Positions 50,446 to 59,975 of a stretch of 64,000 nt of DNA are shown here, piece after piece; positions within the stretch are counted from its first letter, which is position 1, and each line of letters opens with the position of its first letter. The notes under the pieces are model-generated. The model was not told the DNA's origin, ran no database searches, and saw only the letters and a list, made by a program, of their open reading frames with translations. The stretch spans positions 23,687 through 87,686 of the forward strand of contig NZ_JAANIH010000036.1 of NCBI RefSeq assembly GCF_014529705.1. The letters are read 5' to 3'. This DNA is from Bradyrhizobium campsiandrae (GTDB lineage: Bacteria; Pseudomonadota; Alphaproteobacteria; Rhizobiales; Xanthobacteraceae). Both the position numbers and the translations under genes were made by a program.

Positions 50446-50548
50446 TGCCCCGAATGGGCGCGCCGATGCCCGGCGCCATGGTCCAAAATGCCGTCCCGGC
50501 CCTCAAAATGAGTTGCGTACCTCAAAACACCTCTGCTAGCCTTCAGCC

Positions 50549-51622
50549 ATGGCCCAAGAGACTTCCGCCCAAGAGACTTCCGAAGGTCTGACCGTGGCTG
50601 CCGCGCTGACTTTGAAGGACATCGCCCGCGAGGCCGGTGTCAGCCTCGCCACGGTCGATCGTGTGCTGCACAACCGCCCCGGCGTGCGGCCGGACACGGT
50701 CCGGCGCGTGCAGGAGGCGATCGCCCGCAATTCCTTCCAGCCGCATGTGGCCGCCGCCGAGCTCGCCCGCGGCCGCGCCCGCCGCTTTGCCTTCGTGATG
50801 CCGTCGGGGCCAAACCCGTTCATGCAGCAGATCGAGGCCTATCTCGGCGAAATGTCGACCTGGCTCTCGGCCCGGCGCCTCAATGTCGAGATGATTGCGA
50901 CCGACGTGTTCGATCCATCCGTGCTTGCGGCCTCGCTGGAAGCGCTGTCGGACGATTACGACGGCGTTGCGGTGGTGGCGCTGGATCATCCCGGCGTGCG
51001 CGCTGCGATCAACGACCTCGTCGAAGCCGGCACCAAGGTGGTGACGCTGGTCTCGGATGTGCCCTCGTCGCGCCGGCACCATTATGTCGGCATCGACAAC
51101 ATCGCGGCAGGTCGCACCGCCGGTGCCTTGGTTGGCCGGCTGGTCGGCCTCCGTTCCGGCAAGGTCGCCATCGTCGCGGGATCGCAGGGCCTGCGCGATC
51201 ATGCCGAGCGTATTTTTGGTTTCAATCAGGTGATGGCGTCGGAATTCCCTGGCCTTGGCGTGCTGCCGGTGCTGGAGGGGCGCGACGAGGACGAACGCAC
51301 GGAGCAGGGGCTGACGCGGCTGTTCGGCAGGCATGCCGACATTGTCGGCCTTTATAACGTCGGCGCCGGCACGCAAGGCGTGGCCAACGCGTTGAGTGGG
51401 GCTGGCCGCGACAAGCAAATCGTCTTCGTCGGACACGACGTCACCGTGCTGACGCGCCGGCTGTTGTTGCAGGGTGTGATGGATGCGGCGATCTCGCAGA
51501 ACCCGGGACATGAGGCGCGCGCCGCCGTGCGCGTGCTGCTCGCGCTCGCCCGGGGCGAGCCGATTTTGCACGAGCAGGAGAAGATCAGGATCGACATCGT
51601 GATGCGGGACAATCTGCCTTAG
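50549..51622 (+). CDS. LacI-family regulator of the pentose operon
   Basis: 357 residues. Helix-turn-helix LTLKDIAREAGVSLATVDRVLHNRPGVR at about 15-42, then a periplasmic-binding-protein-like sugar domain. It leads seven sugar genes on the same strand, with an 85-bp gap to xylB. Upstream, CCTCAAAA is repeated at 50501 and 50520, a possible operator. Probably senses the transported sugar. Confidence 0.87.
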   Translation: MAQETSAQETSEGLTVAAALTLKDIAREAGVSLATVDRVLHNRPGVRPDTVRRVQEAIARNSFQPHVAAAELARGRARRFAFVMPSGPNPFMQQIEAYLGEMSTWLSARRLNVEMIATDVFDPSVLAASLEALSDDYDGVAVVALDHPGVRAAINDLVEAGTKVVTLVSDVPSSRRHHYVGIDNIAAGRTAGALVGRLVGLRSGKVAIVAGSQGLRDHAERIFGFNQVMASEFPGLGVLPVLEGRDEDERTEQGLTRLFGRHADIVGLYNVGAGTQGVANALSGAGRDKQIVFVGHDVTVLTRRLLLQGVMDAAISQNPGHEARAAVRVLLALARGEPILHEQEKIRIDIVMRDNLP

Positions 51623-51707
51623 GCCGGAACGACCGGCGGCGTGAACGAGGGCGGCCCGCGGGGCAGGCGACGGAGATCGCCGACCGGGCCAAGCAAGGGA
51701 GGACGGC

Positions 51708-53162
51708 GTGTATCTTGGACTGGACATCGGCACGTCCGGTGTGAAGGCGGTGCTCACGAACGAAGCCGGCGCGATCGTCGCGACGGCGACCCGTGAGCTT
51801 GCGCTGTCGCATCCCGCGCCGTTGTGGTCCGAGCAGGATCCCGACTCCTGGGTCGATGCGGCGATCGGGGCGGTCGATGATCTTGCCGGGCATCATCCGC
51901 GCGACGTCGCGCAGGTGGCTGGCATCGGGCTGTCCGGGCAGATGCATGGCGCGACGCTGCTCGGTGAAGATGGCCGGCCGCTGCGCCCCGCCATTCTCTG
52001 GAACGATGGCCGCTCGCATGCCGAATGCGTCGAGCTCGAGCGCCGCTGTCCCTCGCTGCACGCGATCGCGGGGAATTTGGCGATGCCCGGCTTCACCGCG
52101 CCGAAGCTGATGTGGGTGGCGCGGCACGAGCCCGCCATTTTCGAGCGCGTCGCCAAGGTGCTGCTGCCGAAGGCCTATGTGCGCTATCGCCTCACCGGCG
52201 AGATGGCCGAGGACATGTCGGACGCATCGGGCACGCTGTGGCTCGATGTCGGCAGGCGCGATTGGTCGGCCGACCTGCTCGAGGCGACCGGGCTCGGTCT
52301 GCATCACATGCCGCGCCTCGTCGAAGGCAGCGAGGCGAGTGCGGTGCTGGCGGGCGAATTCGCGCAGCGCTGGGGCATGAGAAAGGACGTCGTCGTGGCC
52401 GGCGGCGCCGGCGACAATGCCGCGAGCGCGATCGGCCTCGGCGCCATCGCCCCTGGCGATGCCTTCCTCTCGCTCGGCACGTCGGGCGTGGTGTTCCGCG
52501 TCACCGACCGCTTTGCGCCGGCGCCTGAAGCGGCGGTGCATGCGTTCTGTCACGCGCTGCCCGGCCTGTGGCACCAGATGGGCGTGATGCTGTCGGCGGC
52601 GGCCTCGCTCGCCTGGCTCGCCGCGCTGATGGAGGTGCCGGCCGCTTCCCTGCTGGCGCCGCTCGGCGAGCGCGTTGGCGGCCCGAGCCCGGTCCAATTC
52701 CTGCCTTATCTTGATGGCGAGCGCACGCCGCACAATGACGCCGCCGCCAGCGGCGCCTTCGTCGGCCTGCGGGCGGCGACGGGGCGCAGCCAGATCGTGC
52801 AGGCCGTGCTCGAGGGCGTTGCCTTCGCGGCGCGCGACAATTTGGCGGCGCTGAGCGCAGCAAGCGGATCGATCGCTGAACTCGATCTGGTCGGCGGCGG
52901 CTCGCGCTCGGCGCTGTGGGCGCAGATCTGCGCCGACGTGCTCGGCATTGCCGTGCACCGCGTCGAAGAGGGCGAGGTCGGTGCGGCGCTTGGCGCCGCG
53001 CGCCTCGGCCGCCTTGCGGTCACCCGTGAAGATCCGGCGCAAGTCGCTGCCCGCCCGCGCCGGCTTGCGAGCTTCGTGCCCCGCGCATCCGTCACCGCCG
53101 CCTATGACGAGGCCTATCGCCGGTGGCGCGAGCTTTACCCCGCGTTGAAGGAGAGGACTTAA
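51708..53162 (+). CDS. xylB: xylulokinase
   Basis: FGGY sugar kinase of 484 residues. Phosphate loop YLGLDIGTSGVKAVL, GIGLSGQMHG (the Met-His of xylulokinases), PAILWNDGR and the C-terminal GGGSRSALWAQICADVLG. The GTG start follows GGGAGGA. Xylose isomerase follows immediately, so the natural substrate is D-xylulose. Confidence 0.93.
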   Translation: MYLGLDIGTSGVKAVLTNEAGAIVATATRELALSHPAPLWSEQDPDSWVDAAIGAVDDLAGHHPRDVAQVAGIGLSGQMHGATLLGEDGRPLRPAILWNDGRSHAECVELERRCPSLHAIAGNLAMPGFTAPKLMWVARHEPAIFERVAKVLLPKAYVRYRLTGEMAEDMSDASGTLWLDVGRRDWSADLLEATGLGLHHMPRLVEGSEASAVLAGEFAQRWGMRKDVVVAGGAGDNAASAIGLGAIAPGDAFLSLGTSGVVFRVTDRFAPAPEAAVHAFCHALPGLWHQMGVMLSAAASLAWLAALMEVPAASLLAPLGERVGGPSPVQFLPYLDGERTPHNDAAASGAFVGLRAATGRSQIVQAVLEGVAFAARDNLAALSAASGSIAELDLVGGGSRSALWAQICADVLGIAVHRVEEGEVGAALGAARLGRLAVTREDPAQVAARPRRLASFVPRASVTAAYDEAYRRWRELYPALKERT

Positions 53163-54485
53163 GTGAACGCGCCAGCCAAATTCTTCGATGCAAGTGCTCC
53201 TGTCGCCTTTGCCGGCAAGGATGCCGGAAACACGCTCGCCTTTCGCTGGTACGACAAGGACCGGATGGTTCACGGCCGCAGGCTGGAGGATCATTTGCGT
53301 TTCGCGGTCTGCTATTGGCATTCGCTGTGCTGGCCGGGCGGCGATCCCTTCGGCGGCGAAACCTTCTTGAGACCCTGGCACCACGGCACCGATGCGATGG
53401 CGATGGCGCGCGCCAAGGCCGATGTCGCCTTCGAGCTGTTCCGCCTCCTGGATGTGCCGTTCTTTACCTTCCACGACGTCGACGCGGCACCGGAAGGCAA
53501 TTCGCTTCAAGAGTCCGTCGCCAACCTCAACGCCATCGCCGATCTGTTCGAAGCGAAGATGGCCTCAGCCAAGGTCCGCCTGCTCTGGGGCACGGCGAAC
53601 CTGTTCACGCATCGCCGCTACATGGCGGGCGCCGCCACCAATCCGGACCCCGACATCTTCACCTATGCCGCCGGCCAGGTCCGCGCCGCGCTGGAGGTGA
53701 CGCATCGGCTCGGCGGCCAGAACTACGTGCTGTGGGGCGGGCGCGAAGGCTACGAGACGCTGCTCAACACCGATCTCAAGCGCGAGCTCGACCAGCTCGG
53801 CCGTTTCGTCTCGCTCGTCGTCGAGCACAAGCACAAGATCGGCTTCAAGGGACCGATCCTGATCGAGCCGAAGCCGAAGGAGCCGACCAAGCATCAATAT
53901 GATTTCGACGTCGCCACCTGCTACGGCTTCCTGGCGCGCTACGATCTGCTCAAGGACGTCAAGCTGAATATCGAGCAGAATCACGCCATCCTCGCCGGCC
54001 ATTCCTTCCACCACGAGGTCGCGCTCGCCGAGGCGCTCGGCGTGTTCGGCTCGCTCGACATCAACCGCGGCGACGATCTGCTCGGCTGGGACACCGATCA
54101 GTTCGCGATGAATGTCAGCGAGCTCGCGCTGGTGTTCCACGAGATCCTGAATCGCGGCGGATTCACCTCGGGCGGGCTCAATTTCGACGCCAAGATCCGT
54201 CGCCAGTCGATCGACCCTGAGGATCTCCTCCATGCCCATGTCGGCTCGATGGATGCCTGCGCGCGCGCGTTCCTCGCCGCCGCCGACATGCTCGATGCCG
54301 GCGCGCTCACCGCACCCCTCGCCTCGCGCTACGAGGGCTGGGCCGGGCCCGAGGGCCGGGCGATCCTTGGGGGTCAGCGATCGCTCGCCGATCTCGCCGA
54401 CCGTGCGCTCGGTCCCGGCTTCGACCCGCAGCCGCGCTCGGGACGGCAGGAATATCTGGAATCGCTGGTCAACCGTTACGTCTGA
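53163..54485 (+). CDS. xylA: xylose isomerase
   Basis: 440 residues, class II size. Catalytic His104 and Asp107 in FTFHDVDAAPEG, WGGREGYETLLNTD, the metal-site Glu in EPKPKEPTKHQYDFD, and DINRGDDLLGWDTDQF. Converts D-xylose to D-xylulose. GTG start directly after the xylB stop with AGGAGAGGA ahead. Confidence 0.95.
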   Translation: MNAPAKFFDASAPVAFAGKDAGNTLAFRWYDKDRMVHGRRLEDHLRFAVCYWHSLCWPGGDPFGGETFLRPWHHGTDAMAMARAKADVAFELFRLLDVPFFTFHDVDAAPEGNSLQESVANLNAIADLFEAKMASAKVRLLWGTANLFTHRRYMAGAATNPDPDIFTYAAGQVRAALEVTHRLGGQNYVLWGGREGYETLLNTDLKRELDQLGRFVSLVVEHKHKIGFKGPILIEPKPKEPTKHQYDFDVATCYGFLARYDLLKDVKLNIEQNHAILAGHSFHHEVALAEALGVFGSLDINRGDDLLGWDTDQFAMNVSELALVFHEILNRGGFTSGGLNFDAKIRRQSIDPEDLLHAHVGSMDACARAFLAAADMLDAGALTAPLASRYEGWAGPEGRAILGGQRSLADLADRALGPGFDPQPRSGRQEYLESLVNRYV

Positions 54486-54497
54486 GTGAGGTCGATG

Positions 54498-55271
54498 ATG
54501 GCAAATGCCGAGACAGCAAGCGCTGACGCAACACCGATCCTCGAACTCCAGGGCATCGGCAAGGAGTTTGGTGCGATTCGTGCGCTGCACGACGTCGACC
54601 TGCAGGTGCGCCCCGGCGAGGTGATCGGCCTGATGGGCGACAACGGCGCCGGCAAGTCGACACTGGTCAAGATCATCGCCGGCAATTTCCGCCCCACGCA
54701 TGGCGAGATCCGCTTCGGTGGCAACGCGGTCCATTTCAACCGGCCGATCGATGCCCGCGCGGTCGGCATCGAGGTGGTCTATCAGGACCTTGCTCTGGCC
54801 GACAATTTGACCGCCGCTGCCAACGTGTTTCTCGGCCGCGAGCTGAAGCGGAAGTTCGGCCCCATCGCGCTGCTCGACCACAAGGCGATGGCATCGCGCG
54901 CGCTGGAGCTGTTCGGCGAGTTGCGCTCGGAGACGCGGCCCGACGATCTCGTCAAGCAGATGTCGGGCGGCCAGCGCCAGGCCGTCGCGATCGCGCGGAC
55001 GCGGCTCTCCAACGCGCGGCTTGTGATGATGGACGAGCCGACGGCTGCGATCTCGGTCCGCCAGGTCGAGCAGGTGCTAGGTCTGATTCACCGGCTGAAG
55101 GAGCAGGGCGTCGCCGTGATGCTGATCTCGCACCGCATGCCCGACGTGTTCGCCGTCTGCGACCGCGTCGTCGTGATGCGGCGCGGCGAGAAGCGGGCCG
55201 ACAAGCCGATCCACCAGACCAGCCCGGAAGAAGTCACCGCCCTCATCACCGGCGCGAAGGAGGCAGCGTGA
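54498..55271 (+). CDS. sugar ABC transporter ATP-binding protein, single-domain (FrcA-like)
   Basis: 257 residues with one nucleotide-binding domain: Walker A GDNGAGKST, signature MSGGQRQAVAIAR, Walker B LVMMDEPTAAISV and switch LISHRM. CUT2 sugar ATPases such as XylG and RbsA are normally double (about 500 residues); half-size forms occur in FrcA of rhizobia. ATG 54498 with GAGG ahead; ATG 54495 and GTG 54486 are alternatives. Overlaps the permease by one base. Confidence 0.9.
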   Translation: MANAETASADATPILELQGIGKEFGAIRALHDVDLQVRPGEVIGLMGDNGAGKSTLVKIIAGNFRPTHGEIRFGGNAVHFNRPIDARAVGIEVVYQDLALADNLTAAANVFLGRELKRKFGPIALLDHKAMASRALELFGELRSETRPDDLVKQMSGGQRQAVAIARTRLSNARLVMMDEPTAAISVRQVEQVLGLIHRLKEQGVAVMLISHRMPDVFAVCDRVVVMRRGEKRADKPIHQTSPEEVTALITGAKEAA

Positions 55272-56353
55272 TGGCCATGCCTCTGGAGTCCCCGATCACC
55301 TTCTCCAATGTCGGCAAGAGCAAATGGTGGCAGCGCGGCATTTTTGCCTCGCAGACTGGCTATGTGCTGCTGGCGCTGGCGGTACTGCTCGTCATCATGC
55401 ACTTCGCCAGTCCCTATTTCTTCACTGAAGGCAATATGCAGAACGTGGCGAAGAACTTTTCCTTCGTCGCGATCGCAACCCTCGGCGTCACCTTCGTCAT
55501 CATCACCGGCGGCATCGACCTCTCCGTGGGATCGATGATGTGCTTCTCGGCGATCATCACCTCGATGGTGATGACGGAGCTGTCGACGCCAGGCGGGTTC
55601 GGCGCCTCGCTGTTCGTCCATATGGCCGCCGATGGCAAGACCGTGGTCGCCAACATCCCCGGCCTGATCCTGCTGGTCTCCGTGCTGGCGGGTCTCCTGG
55701 TTGCGCTGCTGGTCGGGCTCGTCAACGGCTTCTGCATCGCCATGCTCGGCCTGTCGCCCTTCGTCACCACGCTCGGCATGCTCTCGATCGTGCGCGGCCT
55801 CTGCTACGTCGTCACCAACGGCCGTGGCAGCTTTCCCGGCGGACCCGATGCCGATTATTTCTATGCGCTGACCTCGGGCGACGTGTTCGGCCTGCCCGTG
55901 CCCTTCATCTATCTGGTGATCCTGGCGCTGACGATGGCCGTGGTGTTGCACCACACCTCGTTCGGCCGCCACGTCTTCGCGCTCGGCGGCAACGAGAAGG
56001 CGGCCGAGCTCACCGGCATTCCGGTCGTGCGCGTGAAGATCGAGGTCTATGTGATCTGCGCACTGGCCGCGGGCCTCCAGGGCATCATCATCTCCGGCTG
56101 GCTCGGCTCCGCGCCGGCCAACATGGCGACCTCCTACGAGCTCAACGTGATCGCGGCTGCCGTGATCGGCGGCGCCAACCTTGCCGGCGGCATCGGCGGC
56201 CCGCTCGGAGCCATCGTCGGCTGCGTGCTGCTCGAAGTGATCCGCAACGGCCTCGTGCTCGCGCAGGTCTCGTCCTACTGGCAGCAGGCGCTGGTGGGCG
56301 TGATCATCATCCTGGCCGTGCTGGTCGACCGCATACGCTCGCGGATGATTTGA
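55271..56353 (+). CDS. sugar ABC transporter permease, CUT2 (RbsC/FrcC) family
   Basis: 360-residue inner-membrane permease with about ten helices. CUT2 features: ITGGIDLSVGSMM near residue 75, FVTTLGMLSIVRGLCYV, and the coupling segment ALGGNEKAAELTGIPVVRVK. ATG 55271 overlaps the ATPase stop (TGATG). Works with the ATPase and the binding protein downstream. Confidence 0.92.
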   Translation: MAMPLESPITFSNVGKSKWWQRGIFASQTGYVLLALAVLLVIMHFASPYFFTEGNMQNVAKNFSFVAIATLGVTFVIITGGIDLSVGSMMCFSAIITSMVMTELSTPGGFGASLFVHMAADGKTVVANIPGLILLVSVLAGLLVALLVGLVNGFCIAMLGLSPFVTTLGMLSIVRGLCYVVTNGRGSFPGGPDADYFYALTSGDVFGLPVPFIYLVILALTMAVVLHHTSFGRHVFALGGNEKAAELTGIPVVRVKIEVYVICALAAGLQGIIISGWLGSAPANMATSYELNVIAAAVIGGANLAGGIGGPLGAIVGCVLLEVIRNGLVLAQVSSYWQQALVGVIIILAVLVDRIRSRMI

Positions 56354-56449
56354 CGTGACGTCGTTTCGGGAAGGCAAAGAAAATTCCGCCTGTCCGCTTC
56401 CCGGACGAATCTTTCAAAGGACAGGCCCCAAACAAGGGTGGAGGAGACC

Positions 56450-57382
56450 ATGAGGAAGCTTCTTCTTGCCGGCATCGCGGTGGCGATGATGGCGACGCCG
56501 GCATTTGCGGCGAACTACCGCTTCGTGATCGTGCCGAAGGCGATGAACAATCCGTTCTTCGACTTCGCGCGCGATGGCTGCCTGAAGCGCGCCAAGGAGC
56601 TTGGCAATATCGAGTGCATCTACAAGGGGCCGGTCGAGCATGAGCCGGCGACGCAGGCGCAGATCATCCAGGACTTCATCACCCAGAAGGTCGACGGCCT
56701 TGCGATTTCGGTTGCCGACGTCGCGGCCATGACCAAGTCGATCGAGGCGGCGACGGCCGCCGGCATCCCCGTCATCACGTTCGACGCCGATGCGCCGGGC
56801 TCCAAGCGCATCGCCTATATCGGCACCAACAACAAGGAGTTTGGCGTCGCGCTCGGCAAGCAATTGCTGAAGCTGCGGCCAGACGGCGGCAAATACGCCA
56901 TGGTTTCGGGCGGGCCCGGCGCCAAGAATCTCGCCGAGCGTGTCGACGGCGTCCGCGAGGCGTTGAAGGGCTCGAAATGGACCGAAGTCGCGGGCTCTCC
57001 GAGCTTCTGCAACGACGATCCCGCGCTCGCGGTTCAGCAGATGACCGACATGCGAACCGCAACGCCCGACCTCGCCGCGATCGTTCCCATCGGCGGTTGG
57101 CCGATGTTCGCCCCCGAGGGCTTCAAGGCCTTTGCCTCCAGGTCGAAGAAGGACATCGACAGCGGCAAGTTCACGCTCGTCGTCGCCGATACGCTGAAGA
57201 TGCAGCTCGAGCTGCTGCGCGACGGCTATGCCAATGCGCTGGTCGGCCAGCGTCCGTTCGAGATGGGCGAGAAGGCGATGGACACGCTGCTCGCCATCAA
57301 GAAGGGCGAGAAAGTGCCGGAGATCGTCTATACCGGCCTCGATCTCGTGACCAAGGACAACGTCGCGCAGATGTTGAAGTAG
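56450..57382 (+). CDS. sugar ABC transporter periplasmic binding protein
   Basis: 310 residues. Signal peptide 1-20 (ends AFAA). Fold of RbsB/FrcB type: PKAMNNPFFDFARDGC at the N-terminal sugar site, PVITFDADAPGSKR, and AKNLAERVDGVREAL. GGAGGAGACC precedes ATG 56450. The sugar is probably a pentose, or fucose-like given the downstream enzymes. Confidence 0.9.
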   Translation: MRKLLLAGIAVAMMATPAFAANYRFVIVPKAMNNPFFDFARDGCLKRAKELGNIECIYKGPVEHEPATQAQIIQDFITQKVDGLAISVADVAAMTKSIEAATAAGIPVITFDADAPGSKRIAYIGTNNKEFGVALGKQLLKLRPDGGKYAMVSGGPGAKNLAERVDGVREALKGSKWTEVAGSPSFCNDDPALAVQQMTDMRTATPDLAAIVPIGGWPMFAPEGFKAFASRSKKDIDSGKFTLVVADTLKMQLELLRDGYANALVGQRPFEMGEKAMDTLLAIKKGEKVPEIVYTGLDLVTKDNVAQMLK

Positions 57383-57488
57383 CCGATGTTCCAATAGGAG
57401 TGACGCCAGCCCCGCGCTCCTATGGCTCTCTCCCGCTTGCGGCTGCCGCAGGCGGGAGAGATATTGGCGCGTGGAAGGAATAAGAACA

Positions 57489-58466
57489 ATGAAACGTAAG
57501 CGATTGGGCTCCCTCGACGTCACCGCAATCGGTCTCGGTTCCGCCCCGCTCGGCGGATTGTTCAGCCCCGTCAGCGACTCCGATGCGGAAGCGACGCTTG
57601 TAGCCGGCTGGTCGGCCGGCATCCGCTTCTACGACACTGCGCCGCTTTACGGCTTTGGCCTCGCGGAGCGGCGGCTCGGCGCCTTCCTGCGGCAGCAGCC
57701 GCGCGAGGCCTACGCCATCTCGACCAAGGTCGGCCGCCTCTTGCGCGTGCCTGACGGCGCGGCGGTCGAGGACGATCACTACAAGGGTACGCAGGCCGAA
57801 CGGCCGGTGTTCGACTTCTCCCATGATGGCGTGATGCGCTCGGTCGAGGAGAGCCTCGTCAGGCTCGGGCTCGACCGCGTCGATGTGCTGCTCGTGCATG
57901 ACCCCGACGATCACTATGACGAGGCTGTCGCCGGCGCCTTCCGCGCGCTCGAACGCCTGCGTGCCGACGGAACGGTCAAGGCGATCGGCGCCGGCATGAA
58001 TCAGTCGGAGATGCTGGTGCGCTTCGCCGAAGCCGTGCCGATCGACTGCTTCCTGCTCGCCGGCCGCTACACGCTGCTCGACCAGGGCGCACTGGATGCC
58101 CTGTTTCCGATTTGCCTGGCGAAGAACATCGGCATCCTGCTCGGCGGCATCTACAACAGCGGCATCCTGGCCAATCCGCATACCGGGGCGAAGTTCAACT
58201 ATCAGGATGCCGATCCAGCGCTCGTGGCGCGCGCGCTTGAACTCGACCAGCTCTGCCGCAAGCACGGCACTGAATTGAAAGCCGCCGCACTCCAGTTCTG
58301 CATGGCCCATCCGGCCGTGACGGTCGCCGTGATGGGGGCGCGCAACGCCGCCGAGGTGGCCGACAACATTGCGATGTCGGAGCGCGCGGTGCCGCAGGCC
58401 TTCTGGCAGGAGCTGCGCGCGCGTCACCTCGTCGAGGCGCGAGCGCCGCTGCCGGGCGGAGCGTGA
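57489..58466 (+). CDS. aldo/keto reductase, L-fucose / D-threo-aldose 1-dehydrogenase type
   Basis: 325 residues. Tetrad residues in FYDTAPLYGFG (Asp, Tyr), STKVGRLL (Lys) and LLVHDPDDH (His). The FYDTAPLYG...GLAERRLG pattern with KVGRLLR is that of fucose/D-threo-aldose dehydrogenases, which oxidise L-fucose, D-arabinose or L-xylose at C1 to lactones. AAGGAA ahead of ATG 57489; GTG 57471 is an alternative. A lactonase-like gene follows after 3 bp, giving two consecutive steps. Confidence 0.85.
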   Translation: MKRKRLGSLDVTAIGLGSAPLGGLFSPVSDSDAEATLVAGWSAGIRFYDTAPLYGFGLAERRLGAFLRQQPREAYAISTKVGRLLRVPDGAAVEDDHYKGTQAERPVFDFSHDGVMRSVEESLVRLGLDRVDVLLVHDPDDHYDEAVAGAFRALERLRADGTVKAIGAGMNQSEMLVRFAEAVPIDCFLLAGRYTLLDQGALDALFPICLAKNIGILLGGIYNSGILANPHTGAKFNYQDADPALVARALELDQLCRKHGTELKAAALQFCMAHPAVTVAVMGARNAAEVADNIAMSERAVPQAFWQELRARHLVEARAPLPGGA

Positions 58467-58469
58467 ACC

Positions 58470-59318
58470 ATGATGATCGACGCGCACCAGCATTTCTGGG
58501 ATCCCGCCCGCGCCGATTATCCCTGGATGAATGCCCCGGAGCTCGCGCCGATCCGCCGTGCCTTCGCGCCCGCCGATCTCGCGCCGCTCCTGAAGGCGAA
58601 CGGCATCGACGCCAGCATCCTGGTGCAATGCCGTTCGTCGCTCGAGGAGACCGAGGAATTCCTGCAAATTGCTCATGCGACGGCTTCGGTCATCGGCGTC
58701 GTCGGCTGGGCGGATCTGACCGATCGTGCGCTCGGCGATACGCTCGATCGTCTGCGCGCTTTGCCCGGCGGCGCAAAGCTCGTCGGCATCCGCCATCAGG
58801 TCCACGACGAGGCCGATCCCGACTGGCTGCTGCGCGAAGACGTCCAGCGCGGACTGGCAGTATTGTTTGCCCGCGATCTCGCCTACGATTTCCTCGTTCG
58901 CAGCCGCGAACTGCCCGCTGCGATCGCGACCGCAAAGGCCTTTCCGCAAGCCCGCTTCGTGCTGGACCATGCGGCAAAGCCGCCGATCGCCGTTGGCGGC
59001 AGCACGGAATGGTCCAAGCGTGTCGCCGCGCTCGCGGCTTGCGATAATGTCTGGTGCAAGGTCTCCGGACTCGCGACGGAAGCGACATGGACCGATTGGG
59101 ACGCCGAGCTTCTATTCCCGTTCGTCCAGCACGTCGCGACTTGCTTTGGCGAGGATCGCCTGATCTTCGGCTCGGACTGGCCGGTGTGCCGGCTCGCCGG
59201 CAGCTATGGCGAGATCAAGAGCGCGCTGGAGGCGTGCCTGGCGAAGCTGGGCTCAAGCGTGCGCGAGAAGGCGTTCGGAGTGAATGCGAAGGCCGCGTAT
59301 CGGCTGGCGGGTACGTAG
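58470..59318 (+). CDS. amidohydrolase, L-fuconolactonase-like (COG3618 type)
   Basis: 282 residues, TIM-barrel metal-dependent hydrolase. Ligand motifs: DAHQHFW (His-X-His), GIRHQVHDE, FVLDHAAKPP and FGSDWP. Family members open sugar lactones (fuconolactone, rhamnonolactone). Product of the preceding dehydrogenase would be its substrate. Last gene of the sugar operon; no sugar-acid dehydratase is present in the window. Confidence 0.88.
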   Translation: MMIDAHQHFWDPARADYPWMNAPELAPIRRAFAPADLAPLLKANGIDASILVQCRSSLEETEEFLQIAHATASVIGVVGWADLTDRALGDTLDRLRALPGGAKLVGIRHQVHDEADPDWLLREDVQRGLAVLFARDLAYDFLVRSRELPAAIATAKAFPQARFVLDHAAKPPIAVGGSTEWSKRVAALAACDNVWCKVSGLATEATWTDWDAELLFPFVQHVATCFGEDRLIFGSDWPVCRLAGSYGEIKSALEACLAKLGSSVREKAFGVNAKAAYRLAGT

Positions 59319-59343
59319 CCGCTGTATGTGCGTCATCAAAGGT

Positions 59344-59468
59344 GTCGTCCCGGCGAAGGCCGGGACCCATACCCAGGGAGCAGTTTGGCGAAGATTAGTC
59401 GTTCGGTACTCCCACCGCGCGCGATGGATGTATCGCGCGGTATGGGTCCCGGCCTTCGCCGGGACGAC
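59344..59468. repeat. intergenic palindromic element, family B, copy 2
   Basis: Outer arms GTCGTCCCGGCGAAGGCC and GGCCTTCGCCGGGACGAC are a perfect match. The interior has GTTTGGCGAAGATTAGTC and an inner CGCGCGATGGATGTATCGCGCG stem; it is close in sequence to copy 1 at 19516-19642. Confidence 0.9.
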
Positions 59469-59497
59469 GATGGAGAATGAGGAGGCGCTATGCCCTC

Positions 59498-59863
59498 TCA
59501 CGCGCCCGCGGGCACCTGGTCCAGGAATCCCGTGATGCTCCTGATCCGCCCGTCTTGCAGCACGGCGAAATCAGTCCCCTTGATCGGGCTGTCGACGCCC
59601 TCCGGGCCGAGGCCCCACTGGAAACGCAGATGTTCGCCGTAGCCGTTGGACTCGCCGATCAGGCTGAACCTGAAATCGGGGAAGCGCTGCTGCACGCCTG
59701 ATATCAGCGCATCGATCCCGTCGGGGCTGTCGCCCTTCATCAGCGGATCGACATAGCTCGCATCGGCTGTCCAGAACTCAGTGAGCAGTTCGCGGCGGCG
59801 GCCTGGCGCGCGCTCATTCCAGAGATCGATATAGCGGCGGGCGATGGTAACGTGGTCGGTCAT
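59498..59863 (-). CDS. SnoaL-like / NTF2-fold protein
   Basis: 121 residues. Pattern RRYIDLWNE near the N-terminus, then ASYVDPLMKGDSPDGIDALISGVQQRFPDFRF, as in SnoaL-like small-molecule isomerases and hydrolases. AAGGAGAGCACC precedes the ATG. Specific role unknown. Confidence 0.82.
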   Translation of the reverse strand: MTDHVTIARRYIDLWNERAPGRRRELLTEFWTADASYVDPLMKGDSPDGIDALISGVQQRFPDFRFSLIGESNGYGEHLRFQWGLGPEGVDSPIKGTDFAVLQDGRIRSITGFLDQVPAGA

Positions 59864-59975
59864 GGTGCTCTCCTTCGATGGCGCCGTGTGGTCCGGCTGA
59901 CCTGACTATCGAAGATTTGCGCGCGCCGATCGATTACCTCTGAGGTTATCGGCGCGCGCCAGCTCAAACACAAAA

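Noticed and set aside
51585..53510. 641-residue minus-strand frame opposite xylB
   Set aside because: Antisense to a well-supported xylulokinase; composition is that of a shadow frame.
57420..58970. 516-residue minus-strand frame opposite the aldo/keto reductase and amidohydrolase genes
   Set aside because: Both plus-strand genes carry catalytic motifs; this frame has none.
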